A stretch of DNA of 64,000 bases from Cyclobacteriaceae bacterium. Its GTDB lineage: Bacteria > Bacteroidota > Bacteroidia > Cytophagales > Cyclobacteriaceae. The translations under genes and the position numbers were made by a program. The notes under the pieces are model-generated. The model ran no database searches, had not been told where the DNA came from, and saw only the letters and a program-made list of their open reading frames with translations. The stretch covers positions 42,205 through 106,204 of the forward strand of contig JAHBUB010000010.1 of NCBI GenBank assembly GCA_019638285.1. Direction: 5' to 3'. Shown here piece by piece: positions 26,673 through 35,832 of the stretch (position 1 is the first letter of the stretch; each line of letters starts with the position of its first letter).

Positions 26673-26829
26673 TAGTAACGCGCTTAAGCTACTTTAATTA
26701 AGGAAGGGATTTGCATAGACTAATCCCTTTCTACATTATACGCCCTTGCCTGATTAGAGAGGCCATCCGGCTGCCTACAAATTAATCATTATTTTTATTG
26801 GATAGAGTTTGTAACCATTCTGCAAAGTA

Positions 26830-27447
26830 GTGGTTTCCCTGCATGAACCGATTCTGATTTTGGATAAGCTTTCCGACAATGCATTGATGAGCAGCGTTCG
26901 CGATGGAGGCCTGGATAGACTGGGACTCCTTTTTGAACGCTATAAAAGACCGTTGTATGGTTTCTTTTATGGTATGAACAGGGATCAGGAATTGAGCGAG
27001 GACCTTGTTCAAAACACCTTCTATCGGGTGATAAAATACCGTCATCTCTTTCAAGCCCGGCTGCCCCAAGACGGTTCGGACGGGCAGAGAGAGGGTGAAT
27101 TCAAGACCTGGTTATTTCACATAGCGCGAAATGTGCGATATGACCACTTTAGAAAGGATAAGATCAAAGGAAAGGATCCGATGGAGAATTGGGAACATAA
27201 GCTGGGGCACTCGGAAAACAAGTCAGAAGAAATGCAGCATGATGAGGAACACATGATGCTGAACCTGGCCATGGACAGGCTTTCGCCAGATAAAAGAGAA
27301 GTGTTGTTGCTGAGCAAATACCAGGAAAAGAAATACAAGGAGATAGGTGAGATTTTGGGGTGCACCGAAGGAGCCGTCAAAGTAAAAGTTTTCAGGGCAT
27401 TGCAAGAGTTAAAAACTGTGTACGAGAAATTAGAAAAACAAATGTGA
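26830..27447 (+). CDS. ECF-family RNA polymerase sigma factor
   Basis: 205 residues. Region 2 spans ~25-100 (LLFERYKRPLYGFFYGM, LSEDLVQNTFYRVIKYRHLF, WLFHIARNVRYDHFRK), and region 4 spans ~145-200 (LSPDKREVLLLSKYQEKKYKEIGEILGCTEGAVKVKVFRALQEL, a helix-turn-helix that reads -35 DNA). The start is uncertain: GTG at 26830 fits the usual start before LSDNALM, and the next ATG (26887) would cut into region 2. The anti-sigma gene follows after 1 bp, the standard sigma/anti-sigma arrangement. Confidence 0.92.
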   Translation: MVSLHEPILILDKLSDNALMSSVRDGGLDRLGLLFERYKRPLYGFFYGMNRDQELSEDLVQNTFYRVIKYRHLFQARLPQDGSDGQREGEFKTWLFHIARNVRYDHFRKDKIKGKDPMENWEHKLGHSENKSEEMQHDEEHMMLNLAMDRLSPDKREVLLLSKYQEKKYKEIGEILGCTEGAVKVKVFRALQELKTVYEKLEKQM

Positions 27448-27448
27448 T

Positions 27449-28231
27449 ATGGAAAAGAAAGAGGTTGAGGCGCTTATTACAAAATACAATAAAGGACTGA
27501 CAGATCCTGCTGAGACTTATGAGTTGGAGCGTTTGATTGAGGATGGGATAGTACCACTTACCGCGCTTAGCAATTTATCACAACTGGGTGACAGGATAAT
27601 GGTTGCCCCCGATGCCCAACCGTCAATGGCGCTGGACAGCAGGTTTTATGCCATGCTGAAAGAGGAGCAACGGAAAGCAAGTAAAAGCACCTTCTCTTTT
27701 CCGTGGCTGCAATGGAATTTTCTGGCACCCCGATTGGCTTTTGCTACGGTTTTACTTATTGCAGGATTTTCCAGTGGATACCTTTGGAATAGGTCGCAAG
27801 AGGAGGGTGATGTGACTTCTCTAACAAAGGAGGTGAATGATTTGAAAGAGATGGTGATGCTCTCTTTACTAGGGAAGGAATCAGCAACGGATCGGTTGAA
27901 AGCAGTAAGCCTTACCAGTGAGATGGACAAGGCCAGTAATAAGGTGACTGACGCATTGATTCAAACACTCAATGAGGATGACAATATAAACGTGAGGCTG
28001 GCGGCCCTTGACGCGCTACGGCCTTATACATATGAAAGTAGTGTCAGGGAGTCTCTTATAAGGTCCATCTCTAATCAAAGTTCCCCTATGGTTCAGGTGG
28101 CTTTGGCCGAATTGATGGTAGAGATTCAGGAGAAAAAATCGGTAAAGGAGTTGCGCAAGCTGCTTGAAAAGGAAGCTACTCCGAACGATGTGAAGCAAAG
28201 AATTGAAGAGAGTATTCAAGTTTTAATTTGA
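27449..28231 (+). CDS. Membrane anti-sigma factor with HEAT-like repeats
   Basis: 260 residues. The N-terminal ~85 residues are cytoplasmic (likely sigma-binding) with no Cys zinc-finger motif. One membrane helix lies near 92-112 (APRLAFATVLLIAGFSSGYLW). The periplasmic part has HEAT-like helical repeats: TDALIQTLNEDDNINVRLAALDAL, then RESLIRSISNQSSPMVQVALAELM and KSVKELRKLLEKEATPNDVKQRI. Called from topology and its position 1 bp behind the sigma gene. The HEAT part probably senses or holds an envelope ligand, perhaps the DUF4097 products encoded next (inference). Confidence 0.75.
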   Translation: MEKKEVEALITKYNKGLTDPAETYELERLIEDGIVPLTALSNLSQLGDRIMVAPDAQPSMALDSRFYAMLKEEQRKASKSTFSFPWLQWNFLAPRLAFATVLLIAGFSSGYLWNRSQEEGDVTSLTKEVNDLKEMVMLSLLGKESATDRLKAVSLTSEMDKASNKVTDALIQTLNEDDNINVRLAALDALRPYTYESSVRESLIRSISNQSSPMVQVALAELMVEIQEKKSVKELRKLLEKEATPNDVKQRIEESIQVLI

Positions 28232-28238
28232 TAAAAAG

Positions 28239-29135
28239 ATGAAAAACATAATAATGACAACAACATTGATGTTCATTTATTGGTCTGGCTTTGCCCAGCA
28301 GTTTAATGAGACCATTAAGAAAGAGTTGGCTTTTGAAAAGAAGTCAGACAATAATGCCTTGATGATCGCCAATATAAATGGAAGCATTAAAGTGGAGGGT
28401 TATGATGGAGATAAAATAGTGGTAGAGGTGAGCAAGGAGATTATAGCCAAAACCAACGAACGATTGGAAAAAGGTAAAAACGAAATTCAACTGGGTGTAA
28501 TTGATTTGGCAGATACTTTGATTCTTTATGTAAAGGGAACCTGCAGTGATTTTGGAAGAAGGAACCAACAATATCATCGTGATGAAAGAACGGGTAAGGG
28601 CTGGAATTACAATTGGTCTGGCTGGGGCAAAGATGAAGATTGTAAGGAGGAGTACCAATACCTGATGAATTTCAGGGTGAAGGTTCCTTATGGTATCAAT
28701 CTTGCTGTGAGCACCATCAATGATGGCGATATCGATGTGAAGAAAGTGAGTGGAGGATTGTATGCAGATAATATCAACGGCAGTATCAAGCTCACACAAA
28801 TATCCGGAGCAACTAATGTTTCATCCATCAATGGAAATATCGATTTGGAATATGACCTTAACCCAAGTTTGCCTTGCAGGTATTACGCGCTCAACGGTGA
28901 CATTAACATTCATGTAAAGAAAGGACTGGGTGCCAGCGTAAGCTTTGAAAGTTTTAATGGGAATTTATATACCAACTTGGAAGCGATAGAGCCCTTACCG
29001 GTAGCACTTGAGAAAAAACCAAAGAAGGATGGCGTTGAGTATAAGATCAATGGCAATCGATACAAAGTGGGTAGTGGAGGAGTATGCCTTGATATCGAGA
29101 CATTTAATGGGAATGTCTATCTAAAAGAAATTTGA
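28239..29135 (+). CDS. DUF4097-type beta-helix protein (1)
   Basis: 298 residues with a signal peptide (MKNIIMTTTLMFIYWSGFAQ). The mature part repeats short strands ending in NG: ANINGSIKVEG, STINDGDIDVKKVSGGLYADNINGSIKL, SSINGNIDLEYD, ALNGDINIHV, SFNGNLYTNL, TFNGNVYLKEI. Such ladders are typical of the DUF4097 adhesin-like beta-helix. It is exported; exact role unknown. It is third in the sigma-anti-sigma operon (7-bp gap), so it is probably part of, or a target of, that response. Confidence 0.85.
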   Translation: MKNIIMTTTLMFIYWSGFAQQFNETIKKELAFEKKSDNNALMIANINGSIKVEGYDGDKIVVEVSKEIIAKTNERLEKGKNEIQLGVIDLADTLILYVKGTCSDFGRRNQQYHRDERTGKGWNYNWSGWGKDEDCKEEYQYLMNFRVKVPYGINLAVSTINDGDIDVKKVSGGLYADNINGSIKLTQISGATNVSSINGNIDLEYDLNPSLPCRYYALNGDINIHVKKGLGASVSFESFNGNLYTNLEAIEPLPVALEKKPKKDGVEYKINGNRYKVGSGGVCLDIETFNGNVYLKEI

Positions 29136-29141
29136 TTGAAA

Positions 29142-29984
29142 ATGAAAAAATTTATGAAACATATAGTAATAACAATGAAGGTGATGATGGTGGTGTTGAC
29201 GCTAAACTTACTTCCATCCTACGCACATGCACAGACTGAGGGAGAATTTACAATCCCACTTACTGACCCAGGAAAAAGAGGACAATTGATTGCTCAGTTA
29301 AATACTGGATCAATAACAGTGAAGGGTACTCAAAGAAAGGATGTATTGATAAAATACATGGTTGTAGATGGTAATGAGCATAAGGACAAGGGGGAAGAAT
29401 CTAAAAATGGCCTAAAGCGAATCAGTGGTGGAACGATGGATCTTGATGCTTCTGAAAACAGCAATGTAGTAAAAGTGGGTTCTGATTCGTGGAGTAATAA
29501 GATGAACCTTTTTATCGAAGTGCCATCCGGAATTGATGTGAAGGTAAAGGCTTATAATGATGGTGACATCTTGATTACAGATATACAAGGTGAAGTGGAA
29601 ATCACCAATTATAATGGTGAAATTACAGCGAATAATATTTATGGTTCGGCCGTAGCATCCACATATAACGGTAACATCAAAATTACTTTTGATAAACTTA
29701 CAGAAGGAACACCCATGTCCTACAGCACTTATAATGGTGATATTGATCTTACTTTTCCCTCCACATTCAAAGGCTCTTTGAAAATGAAGACAGAGCGGGG
29801 AGAGATATTTACTGGGTTTGATGTAAACCTGGTAAAGACAGGACCTGTACAAAAGAAGGAAACAAAATCAGGTACCTACAGGGTAACGATTGACGATTGG
29901 GTAAAGGGCGATGTCAATGGAGGTGGCCCAGAGTTTACCATGAAGAATTACAATGGAGATATCTTGATAAGAAAAAAACAATAG
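29142..29984 (+). CDS. DUF4097-type beta-helix protein (2)
   Basis: 280 residues from ATG at 29142; the reading frame begins with TTG at 29136, abutting the previous stop, but the ATG two codons later is the better start. Signal peptide through SYAHAQ, then the same NG-strand ladder: AYNDGDILITDIQGEVEITNYNGEITANNIYG, STYNGNIKITFD, STYNGDIDLTFP, and a final NYNGDILIRKK. A paralogue of the preceding gene and the last in the operon. A palindromic terminator follows about 45 bp downstream. Confidence 0.85.
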   Translation: MKKFMKHIVITMKVMMVVLTLNLLPSYAHAQTEGEFTIPLTDPGKRGQLIAQLNTGSITVKGTQRKDVLIKYMVVDGNEHKDKGEESKNGLKRISGGTMDLDASENSNVVKVGSDSWSNKMNLFIEVPSGIDVKVKAYNDGDILITDIQGEVEITNYNGEITANNIYGSAVASTYNGNIKITFDKLTEGTPMSYSTYNGDIDLTFPSTFKGSLKMKTERGEIFTGFDVNLVKTGPVQKKETKSGTYRVTIDDWVKGDVNGGGPEFTMKNYNGDILIRKKQ

Positions 29985-30378
29985 TTCAAAAGGAGAACTA
30001 GAGGACGATGTCACAAAAGTCAGGAACTGGATCGCCTGCCTGTCGCAGGCAAGCGATCCTTTTTTATTGCTCTTTTTTTGAGGATTACCAACCTGTAGCC
30101 TCTTCGGAAAAGATAGGTTTTACCTTGTTTGCAATGACAGAAATAAAGTTTGGATCAGTTATAAACTACACGCCTTGCGAGCTATTGAAGGAAGAGTGTA
30201 GACCTTGCCGAAGCAATCACCCAGAGAGAGGATGAGGCTCCTTTCGGATCGGTGATAACACCGCCTGATGACTGAACAGAATGGCAGAAATACGCACCGT
30301 GCCAATGCGTCTGATCCTTTTATTTTTGTAACTCTTTTTAATTCAAATTTTAAACCGAATTATACCATTCCCTTTGAA
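29985..30378. other. Intergenic region after the sigma operon
   Basis: About 394 bp. It holds the terminator at 30029-30066. The rest contains no convincing gene; the 75-codon frame from 30008 runs through the terminator stem and lacks coding character. Confidence 0.6.
30029..30066 (+). terminator. Palindromic intrinsic terminator of the sigma-DUF4097 operon
   Basis: GGATCGCCTGCCTG, loop TCG, CAGGCAAGCGATCC (one C-A mismatch), then six T. Its GCCTGCCTG/CAGGC core is shared with the palindrome at 20733, suggesting a dispersed palindrome adopted as a terminator. Confidence 0.85.
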
Positions 30379-31611
30379 TTAAGGTCTAATCGCCTCCAGT
30401 CTTTTTAGTAAAGGTGGATGTGAATAATGGAAAAACACATAGGTGGGATGTGGGTATAGGTTACTTAAAGAATCTACCGATAGTTTTTTCAATGCGTTGG
30501 CTAGAGCAGTCCCACCGAAAGTTTCTTTCGCATAAGCGTCTGCCTCAAATTCGTTTTTGCGACTGTACATACTGGTAAACATGCCTGTGATACCTGAAAT
30601 GGGAGAAAACAGGATCATAAAGACAACGAGATTGAGATGGATGGCTTGGACCTGTCCCCCCAAGGCAAGAGACATATTTTGATTAAAGACCATAAGGGAA
30701 AGCACAAATAGCATAAAAAATATTTGAACCACAGAAAGTACATAACTCCACACAATGTGTTTCTTTTTGAAGTGACCAACTTCGTGCGCCAATACTGCCA
30801 CCAACTCTTCGGTGGTGTGGTTTTCAATGAGCGTGTCAAACAGCACTATTTTCTTTTTCTTTCCAATGCCCGAGAAAAATGCGTTGGCTTTTTTTGATCT
30901 TTTTGATCCATCCATGATAAAGATGTTGTCAAGAGGGAAGTTGACCTTTTTAGCGTAAGCTTCAATGGCTGTTTTCAATTCACCCTTACCAAGTGGGGTT
31001 AGTTTATTGAATAGTGGAAGTAACAATGTGGTATAGAACATATTCACAAACAAGATGAATACGGCCGCCAGGACTCCAAACCAAATCCAAAAATTGGGCC
31101 CGATGCGATTAATAGAAAAGATAAGTAATGCAAGCAATGCCCCGCCTATGAGCCCTCCAAGCAAATACCCTTTGAGCTTATCAGTCATAAAAGTTTTGAT
31201 GGTGGTTTTATTAAAGCCATATTTCTCTTCGATACCAAACGTAGCGTGCCATTGAAAGGGCAGGGTGAGTATATCGGATCCGATTATGATTACCGCGAAA
31301 AATCCAAGTGCCAGTGATATTTCGTTATCAAAATAAGGCCGAAGCATGGCGTCAATCCAACCGAAGCCTCCAAACAGCAGCATGCTAAATGATATCGCAA
31401 AACTGAATGCGGAAGTTAAAAAGGAAAAGCGTGTTTGTTCTTTGTGGTAGTCAAGAGACTTAAGATATTTTTCCTTATCGTAAAATGAAGCAATCTCATC
31501 AGGAATATCTTTGCGTTGTGCTTTTAGATTGATATAGTCCAGTGCCTGACTAAACACATAACTGATGGCAGAAATAGCCAAAACGATATATAAAATAGTA
31601 TTGGAATTCAT
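30379..31611 (-). CDS. M48 metallopeptidase (Ste24/CAAX-prenyl-protease-like)
   Basis: 410 residues, multi-pass inner-membrane protein. An N-terminal extension with membrane helices (residues ~65-200) precedes the catalytic part. The zinc site HEVGH is at residues 276-280 in VAVLAHEVGHFKKKH, with the third ligand in NEFEADAYAKETFGG near residue 355. The architecture matches the Ste24-like M48A branch rather than HtpX, which is shorter. Probably a membrane-protein quality-control protease (inference). It is transcribed in the same direction as argH, 63 bp past it, without a clear terminator between them, so read-through is possible. Confidence 0.88.
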   Translation of the reverse strand: MNSNTILYIVLAISAISYVFSQALDYINLKAQRKDIPDEIASFYDKEKYLKSLDYHKEQTRFSFLTSAFSFAISFSMLLFGGFGWIDAMLRPYFDNEISLALGFFAVIIIGSDILTLPFQWHATFGIEEKYGFNKTTIKTFMTDKLKGYLLGGLIGGALLALLIFSINRIGPNFWIWFGVLAAVFILFVNMFYTTLLLPLFNKLTPLGKGELKTAIEAYAKKVNFPLDNIFIMDGSKRSKKANAFFSGIGKKKKIVLFDTLIENHTTEELVAVLAHEVGHFKKKHIVWSYVLSVVQIFFMLFVLSLMVFNQNMSLALGGQVQAIHLNLVVFMILFSPISGITGMFTSMYSRKNEFEADAYAKETFGGTALANALKKLSVDSLSNLYPHPTYVFFHYSHPPLLKRLEAIRP

Positions 31612-31674
31612 TTTTTGAAATTCTAATTAATTGGAAATCGTGGCGAATTTACAAAGGTGTGGAGCCGTTTCAAA

Positions 31675-33006
31675 CTACTTAATTAAACGCTCCAACTTTT
31701 GGTTCACAACATCAAATTGGAAAGATTGAATTTCCGTGTTCATCATTCTCTGAATTTCGTCATTGCATAAATTACCTATGCTTCCTTCGTGGGTGTGAGT
31801 GAGGTTTTCAGAATGATTGAATTCTCCTTTTGCAATAGACTGCCCAATTATTCTGTATGCATCCCGAAAGGGAATGCCTTGCAGCACCAATTTGTTTACT
31901 TCCTCTACACTAAATAAGTATTTGTATTTTTCATCCTTTAACAAATCTTGTTTCACTTCTACATTGGAAAGCATCAAGTGCGTCATGCGTAAACAATCTT
32001 TTAATTGACTGAAGGCAGGAAATAGCTTTTCTTTGAGTAGTTGTAGGTCTCTATGATACCCTGAAGGTAAATTTGTGGTGATTAGGGTTATCTCTTGCGG
32101 TAATGCCTGAAGGGTGTTGCATCGGCTTCGAATCAACTCAAATGCATCCGGGTTTTTCTTGTGAGGCATAATACTGGAGCCTGTGGTAAGTTCCTCCGGA
32201 AAACTGATAAATCCAAAGTTTTGGTTGAGGTACAGACAGGCGTCCATCGCTAGTTTGCTCAGGGTGCTGGCTACATTGCTGATTGCAGCGGCCACCACCT
32301 TTTCGGTTTTGCCCCTTCCCATTTGAGCATACACTACATTATAGTTGAGGTCACTAAAGCCGAGTAACTCAGTGGTCATTTTGCGATTGAGTGGAAAGGA
32401 TGATCCATATCCTGCAGCAGAACCTAACGGATTTTTATTGGTGATTTTGTAAGCGCTTTGTAGTGAGATCACATCATCTACAAGGCTTTCCGCATAGGCG
32501 CCAAACCACAGCCCGAAGGAAGAGGGCATGGCCAATTGCAAATGAGTGTAGCCGGGAAGTAGTGTGTCTTTATGTTTTTCACTGAGTGAAATGAGTAAGT
32601 CGAATAGTTTCTTTGTTTCATTGACCAACTCCTGAATCTCATTTCTGAGAAATAACTTGATATCCACCAGCACCTGATCGTTCCGTGAGCGGCCGCTGTG
32701 GATCTTTTTTCCGATTTCACCAAGTTGAGAGGTAAGTATCATTTCAATTTGGGAGTGAATATCTTCTACTCCCTCTTCGATCTTAAAATTTCCATTCAAG
32801 ATTTCTTGAAAGATCTCTTTTAGTGCTGAGGTGAGTTTATCCAACTCACTTTTTTCAAGGAGCCCAATGGATGCAAGCATTTCAATGTGGGCAAGTGACC
32901 CCAGCACGTCAAAAGGTGCAAGAAACAAATCCAGCTCATTGTCTTTCCCTATGGTAAATTGACTTACTTCCTTTAGTGCGTCTTTATCTTTTTGCCAAAG
33001 CTTCAT
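31675..33006 (-). CDS. argH: Argininosuccinate lyase
   Basis: Splits argininosuccinate to arginine and fumarate, the last step of arginine synthesis (EC 4.3.2.1). 443 residues. The fumarase-superfamily signature GSSIMPHKKNP near residue 270 contains the catalytic Ser loop, and HSGRSRNDQ near residue 105 and YTHLQLAMP near 155 are also diagnostic. It is the last gene of the arginine operon, 4 bp after the deacylase gene. Confidence 0.96.
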   Translation of the reverse strand: MKLWQKDKDALKEVSQFTIGKDNELDLFLAPFDVLGSLAHIEMLASIGLLEKSELDKLTSALKEIFQEILNGNFKIEEGVEDIHSQIEMILTSQLGEIGKKIHSGRSRNDQVLVDIKLFLRNEIQELVNETKKLFDLLISLSEKHKDTLLPGYTHLQLAMPSSFGLWFGAYAESLVDDVISLQSAYKITNKNPLGSAAGYGSSFPLNRKMTTELLGFSDLNYNVVYAQMGRGKTEKVVAAAISNVASTLSKLAMDACLYLNQNFGFISFPEELTTGSSIMPHKKNPDAFELIRSRCNTLQALPQEITLITTNLPSGYHRDLQLLKEKLFPAFSQLKDCLRMTHLMLSNVEVKQDLLKDEKYKYLFSVEEVNKLVLQGIPFRDAYRIIGQSIAKGEFNHSENLTHTHEGSIGNLCNDEIQRMMNTEIQSFQFDVVNQKLERLIK

Positions 33007-33010
33007 ATGC

Positions 33011-34084
33011 TTAATACCTGGGTTTTAATTCCTGAGCCAGCAACCTGATCAGTTGAATGTAATCTAAAGTTCCGTTTTTAATCTCATCAAGATAAATGAA
33101 TTCATCAGCAGCATGAGATCGAGCGGAGTCGCCAGGGCCCATTTTGATGGAAGGTACAGGGATCAGTGCCTGATCTGAAGTGGTAGGAGATCCGTACATT
33201 TCTTTTTTTAATAGTTGCCCTGCTTTGACCAATGGATGTTGCCTATCAATTCCTGATGGACGCAACCTGACACTTCGCGGTTTCACTTCACATGACACAT
33301 TCTCTTTTATAATGTCTATTACTTCCTCGAGGGTATAAGCATCAGTTACCCGACAGTCAACTGTAAACTTACATTCTTCCGGTGCTTGGTTGTGAGCTTG
33401 TCCGGCTTGTATGATGGTGACTGACATTTTAACATCACCCAGTGTAGGCGATGTTTTTGGGAATTTGAAATCGCGAAACCACACGATGTCTTTCATGGCT
33501 TTGTAGATGGCATTTTCTCCTTCTTCTCTGGCTGCGTGCCCAGCCTTGCCTTTACTCACACAGTCCAAAACCAAAAGTCCTTTTTCTGCAATGGCAATAT
33601 TCATTCCTGTAGGCTCACCAACAATCGCAAAATCAATATCGGGTAGATCATTCCAGATGCTTTCTATTCCGCCTGATCCTGATATTTCTTCTTCGGCAGT
33701 AGCAGCCATCACTATATTAAATGGGAGCGATTCATGTGAATCGAAGTGCAGGAAGGTGGCAATGAGTGAAACCAAGGCACCGCCCGCATCATTGCTTCCC
33801 AAACCAAAGAGTTTCCCCTCTTCAATGGAAGGAGAGAAAGGATTTCGGGTATACCCAGCATTGGGCTTCACGGTATCATGATGTGAATTGAGAAGTAAAG
33901 TTGGTTTTTTCACATCGAAGTGACGATTGATCGCCCACACATTGTTGCCTAATATTTCAGGTTTAATGCCTCTCGAGGAGAAAAAATTGGCAATAGCATC
34001 TCTGGTGTTGTCCTCCGTTTTACTGAAAGAAGGAATAGCAATGAGTTGCTTTAGTAGGTTTGTTGAGAGGCTTTCTTGCTCCAT
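33011..34084 (-). CDS. M20 deacylase of arginine synthesis (acylcitrulline/acetylornithine deacetylase type)
   Basis: 357 residues from ATG at 34084 (a GTG one codon earlier overlaps the argB stop). The M20 metal site is intact: LLNSHHDTV near residue 82, GSNDAGGALVSLI, ATAEEEISGSGG, VGEPTGMNIA and a C-terminal HAADEFI. Because the operon encodes an acyl-ornithine carbamoyltransferase, the likely substrate is N-acetyl- or N-succinyl-citrulline rather than acetylornithine (inference from pathway logic). It lies between argB and argH with gaps of 2 and 4 bp. Confidence 0.85.
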   Translation of the reverse strand: MEQESLSTNLLKQLIAIPSFSKTEDNTRDAIANFFSSRGIKPEILGNNVWAINRHFDVKKPTLLLNSHHDTVKPNAGYTRNPFSPSIEEGKLFGLGSNDAGGALVSLIATFLHFDSHESLPFNIVMAATAEEEISGSGGIESIWNDLPDIDFAIVGEPTGMNIAIAEKGLLVLDCVSKGKAGHAAREEGENAIYKAMKDIVWFRDFKFPKTSPTLGDVKMSVTIIQAGQAHNQAPEECKFTVDCRVTDAYTLEEVIDIIKENVSCEVKPRSVRLRPSGIDRQHPLVKAGQLLKKEMYGSPTTSDQALIPVPSIKMGPGDSARSHAADEFIYLDEIKNGTLDYIQLIRLLAQELKPRY

Positions 34085-34086
34085 CA

Positions 34087-34878
34087 CTATTTGCGAATCA
34101 ATGTGCCTTCAGTTTCTTCTCCCATATTTTTGGTAAGATCCGATGCGCTTCCAATCAATACTTCATTGACTCCACTACGCAAGGCATCAAATGCATTTTC
34201 AAGTTTGGGTAGAATACCATCAAATAGTACTTTTTGTTCCAGTAATTCATCGTAGGATTTGCTATCCATGTTTTTGATTACAGATTCTTCATTCTTGATA
34301 TCCGTAAGTACTCCTTTTTTCTCAAAGCAGTAGATTACTCTGATTTGAAAATGTTTACTCAGTGCCACAGCTAATACGGAAGCAATGGTATCAGCGTTGG
34401 TATTCAGTATGCCATGTTCAGGGCTATAAGTAAGTGGGGCAAAGACGGGGATTATATTTTGCTTCAGTAGAAAATAAAGGAATGAAGTATTGACATCTTT
34501 TGGCGCAATGTCCCCTACAAACCCAAAATCAATTTCACCAACAGGGCGCCTGGTAGCCTTAATTACATTTCCATCAGCACCTGTTAGCCCCATCGCATTG
34601 CATTGATGTGCTTGCAATTGGGTTACAATCTGTTTATTGATCAAACCACCATATACCATTGTAACAAGATCCCGAGTAGGCCCATCGGTTATGCGTCTGC
34701 CGTTAAAGTAGTTGGATTCGATACCCAACTGATTGCCAATTTTGGTGGCAATCTTTCCGCCTCCATGAATTAAAATTTTTGGATACTGAATGCTGGCAAA
34801 GTCTTTAAGAAAGGAAGCCAAGGCGACCTCGTCATCCAAAACATTTCCACCTATTTTAATGATATACAGCTTTTGCAT
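34087..34878 (-). CDS. argB: Acetylglutamate kinase (acyl-glutamate kinase)
   Basis: Phosphorylates the gamma-carboxylate of N-acylglutamate with ATP (EC 2.7.2.8). 263 residues, amino-acid-kinase fold. Visible are IKIGGNVLDD at the N-terminus (ATP-binding Lys), LIHGGGKIATKIGNQLG near residue 40, and NTNADTIASVLAVALS near residue 165. It lacks the extended N-terminal helix found in hexameric arginine-inhibited enzymes, so it is probably not feedback-inhibited by arginine (inference). Confidence 0.95.
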   Translation of the reverse strand: MQKLYIIKIGGNVLDDEVALASFLKDFASIQYPKILIHGGGKIATKIGNQLGIESNYFNGRRITDGPTRDLVTMVYGGLINKQIVTQLQAHQCNAMGLTGADGNVIKATRRPVGEIDFGFVGDIAPKDVNTSFLYFLLKQNIIPVFAPLTYSPEHGILNTNADTIASVLAVALSKHFQIRVIYCFEKKGVLTDIKNEESVIKNMDSKSYDELLEQKVLFDGILPKLENAFDALRSGVNEVLIGSASDLTKNMGEETEGTLIRK

Positions 34879-34880
34879 GA

Positions 34881-35831
34881 TTAATTATTTTTAAGGATTT
34901 CTGATAGTACCGCTTGCGCAGCCCAAACTCTGTTGCCGGCTTGTTGGATGACAATGGATTGAGAACCATCTAACACTTCATCTGCGATTACTAGGTTTCT
35001 CCGCACCGGAAGACAATGCATTACTTTTGCCTTATTGGTGCCGTCCAGTTTTTTGTTTGTCATCATCCATGCTGGTTCAGTATTTAACATCTGCCCATAT
35101 TTTTCGTAGGAAGACCAGTTCTTTACATACACAAAGTCTGCTCCTTGAAGCGCTTTGTCCTGATCGTATTCGATGGTACTACCACTGGTAAATTTTTTAT
35201 CCAGCTCGTATCCTTTAGGGTGCGTAATAACAAAATCCACCTCATCCCAATTGCCCATCCATTGAGCAAATGAGTTAGGTACTGCTTGTGGTAAGGGTTT
35301 GATGTGTGGTGCCCATGTTAATACTACCTTGGGCTTTTTGGAGGTGCTGAGTTCTTTTATGGTCACGGCATCAGCAAGACTTTGTAGTGGATGTAATGTT
35401 GCGCTTTCAAGGCTTATCACAGGTACACCCGCATATTTCACAAATTGATTGATGTAGTGTTCACTGTAATCTTCTTCCTTGTTAATGAGTTCGGGAAATG
35501 TTCTGATTCCGATAATGTCAAAGTATTGACCCATTACGGAAGCGGCTTCTTTCACATGTTCTGCCTTGGTTCCCGTCATCACGGCCCCATCTTCAAATTC
35601 AAGTTGCCAGCCTTCCTTATCCAAATTAAAAACAATCACTTCCATTCCCAGATTGCGCGCAGCCCGTTGAGTACTGATGCGGGTGCGCATACTTGGATTT
35701 AGAAATATCATTCCCATTGTTTTGTCTTGTCCAAGCAATTTGTCTTTAAATGGATTGACTTTATAATCCAGCGCTGATTGAACGAGTGCTTTGTAGTCGG
35801 TTACACTTTCGATGGATAAAAAATGTTTCAT
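34881..35831 (-). CDS. argF': N-acyl-L-ornithine carbamoyltransferase
   Basis: Transfers the carbamoyl group to N-acetyl- or N-succinyl-ornithine, giving acylcitrulline. 316 residues. NPSMRTRIST near residue 45 is the carbamoyl-phosphate loop, HPLQSLADA near 147 is also typical, and MHCLPVRRNLVI near 270 is the acyl-ornithine form; normal OTCases have HCLP without VRRN. From memory, the residue that separates succinyl (Pro90, Bacteroides fragilis) from acetyl (Glu92, Xanthomonas) enzymes aligns with Ala90 here (GTKAEH), so the acyl group cannot be assigned from that site. Confidence 0.92.
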   Translation of the reverse strand: MKHFLSIESVTDYKALVQSALDYKVNPFKDKLLGQDKTMGMIFLNPSMRTRISTQRAARNLGMEVIVFNLDKEGWQLEFEDGAVMTGTKAEHVKEAASVMGQYFDIIGIRTFPELINKEEDYSEHYINQFVKYAGVPVISLESATLHPLQSLADAVTIKELSTSKKPKVVLTWAPHIKPLPQAVPNSFAQWMGNWDEVDFVITHPKGYELDKKFTSGSTIEYDQDKALQGADFVYVKNWSSYEKYGQMLNTEPAWMMTNKKLDGTNKAKVMHCLPVRRNLVIADEVLDGSQSIVIQQAGNRVWAAQAVLSEILKNN

Positions 35832-35832
35832 G

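Noticed and set aside
30008-30235. 75-codon ORF after the sigma operon
   Set aside because: It is read through the intrinsic terminator stem and has no coding character.
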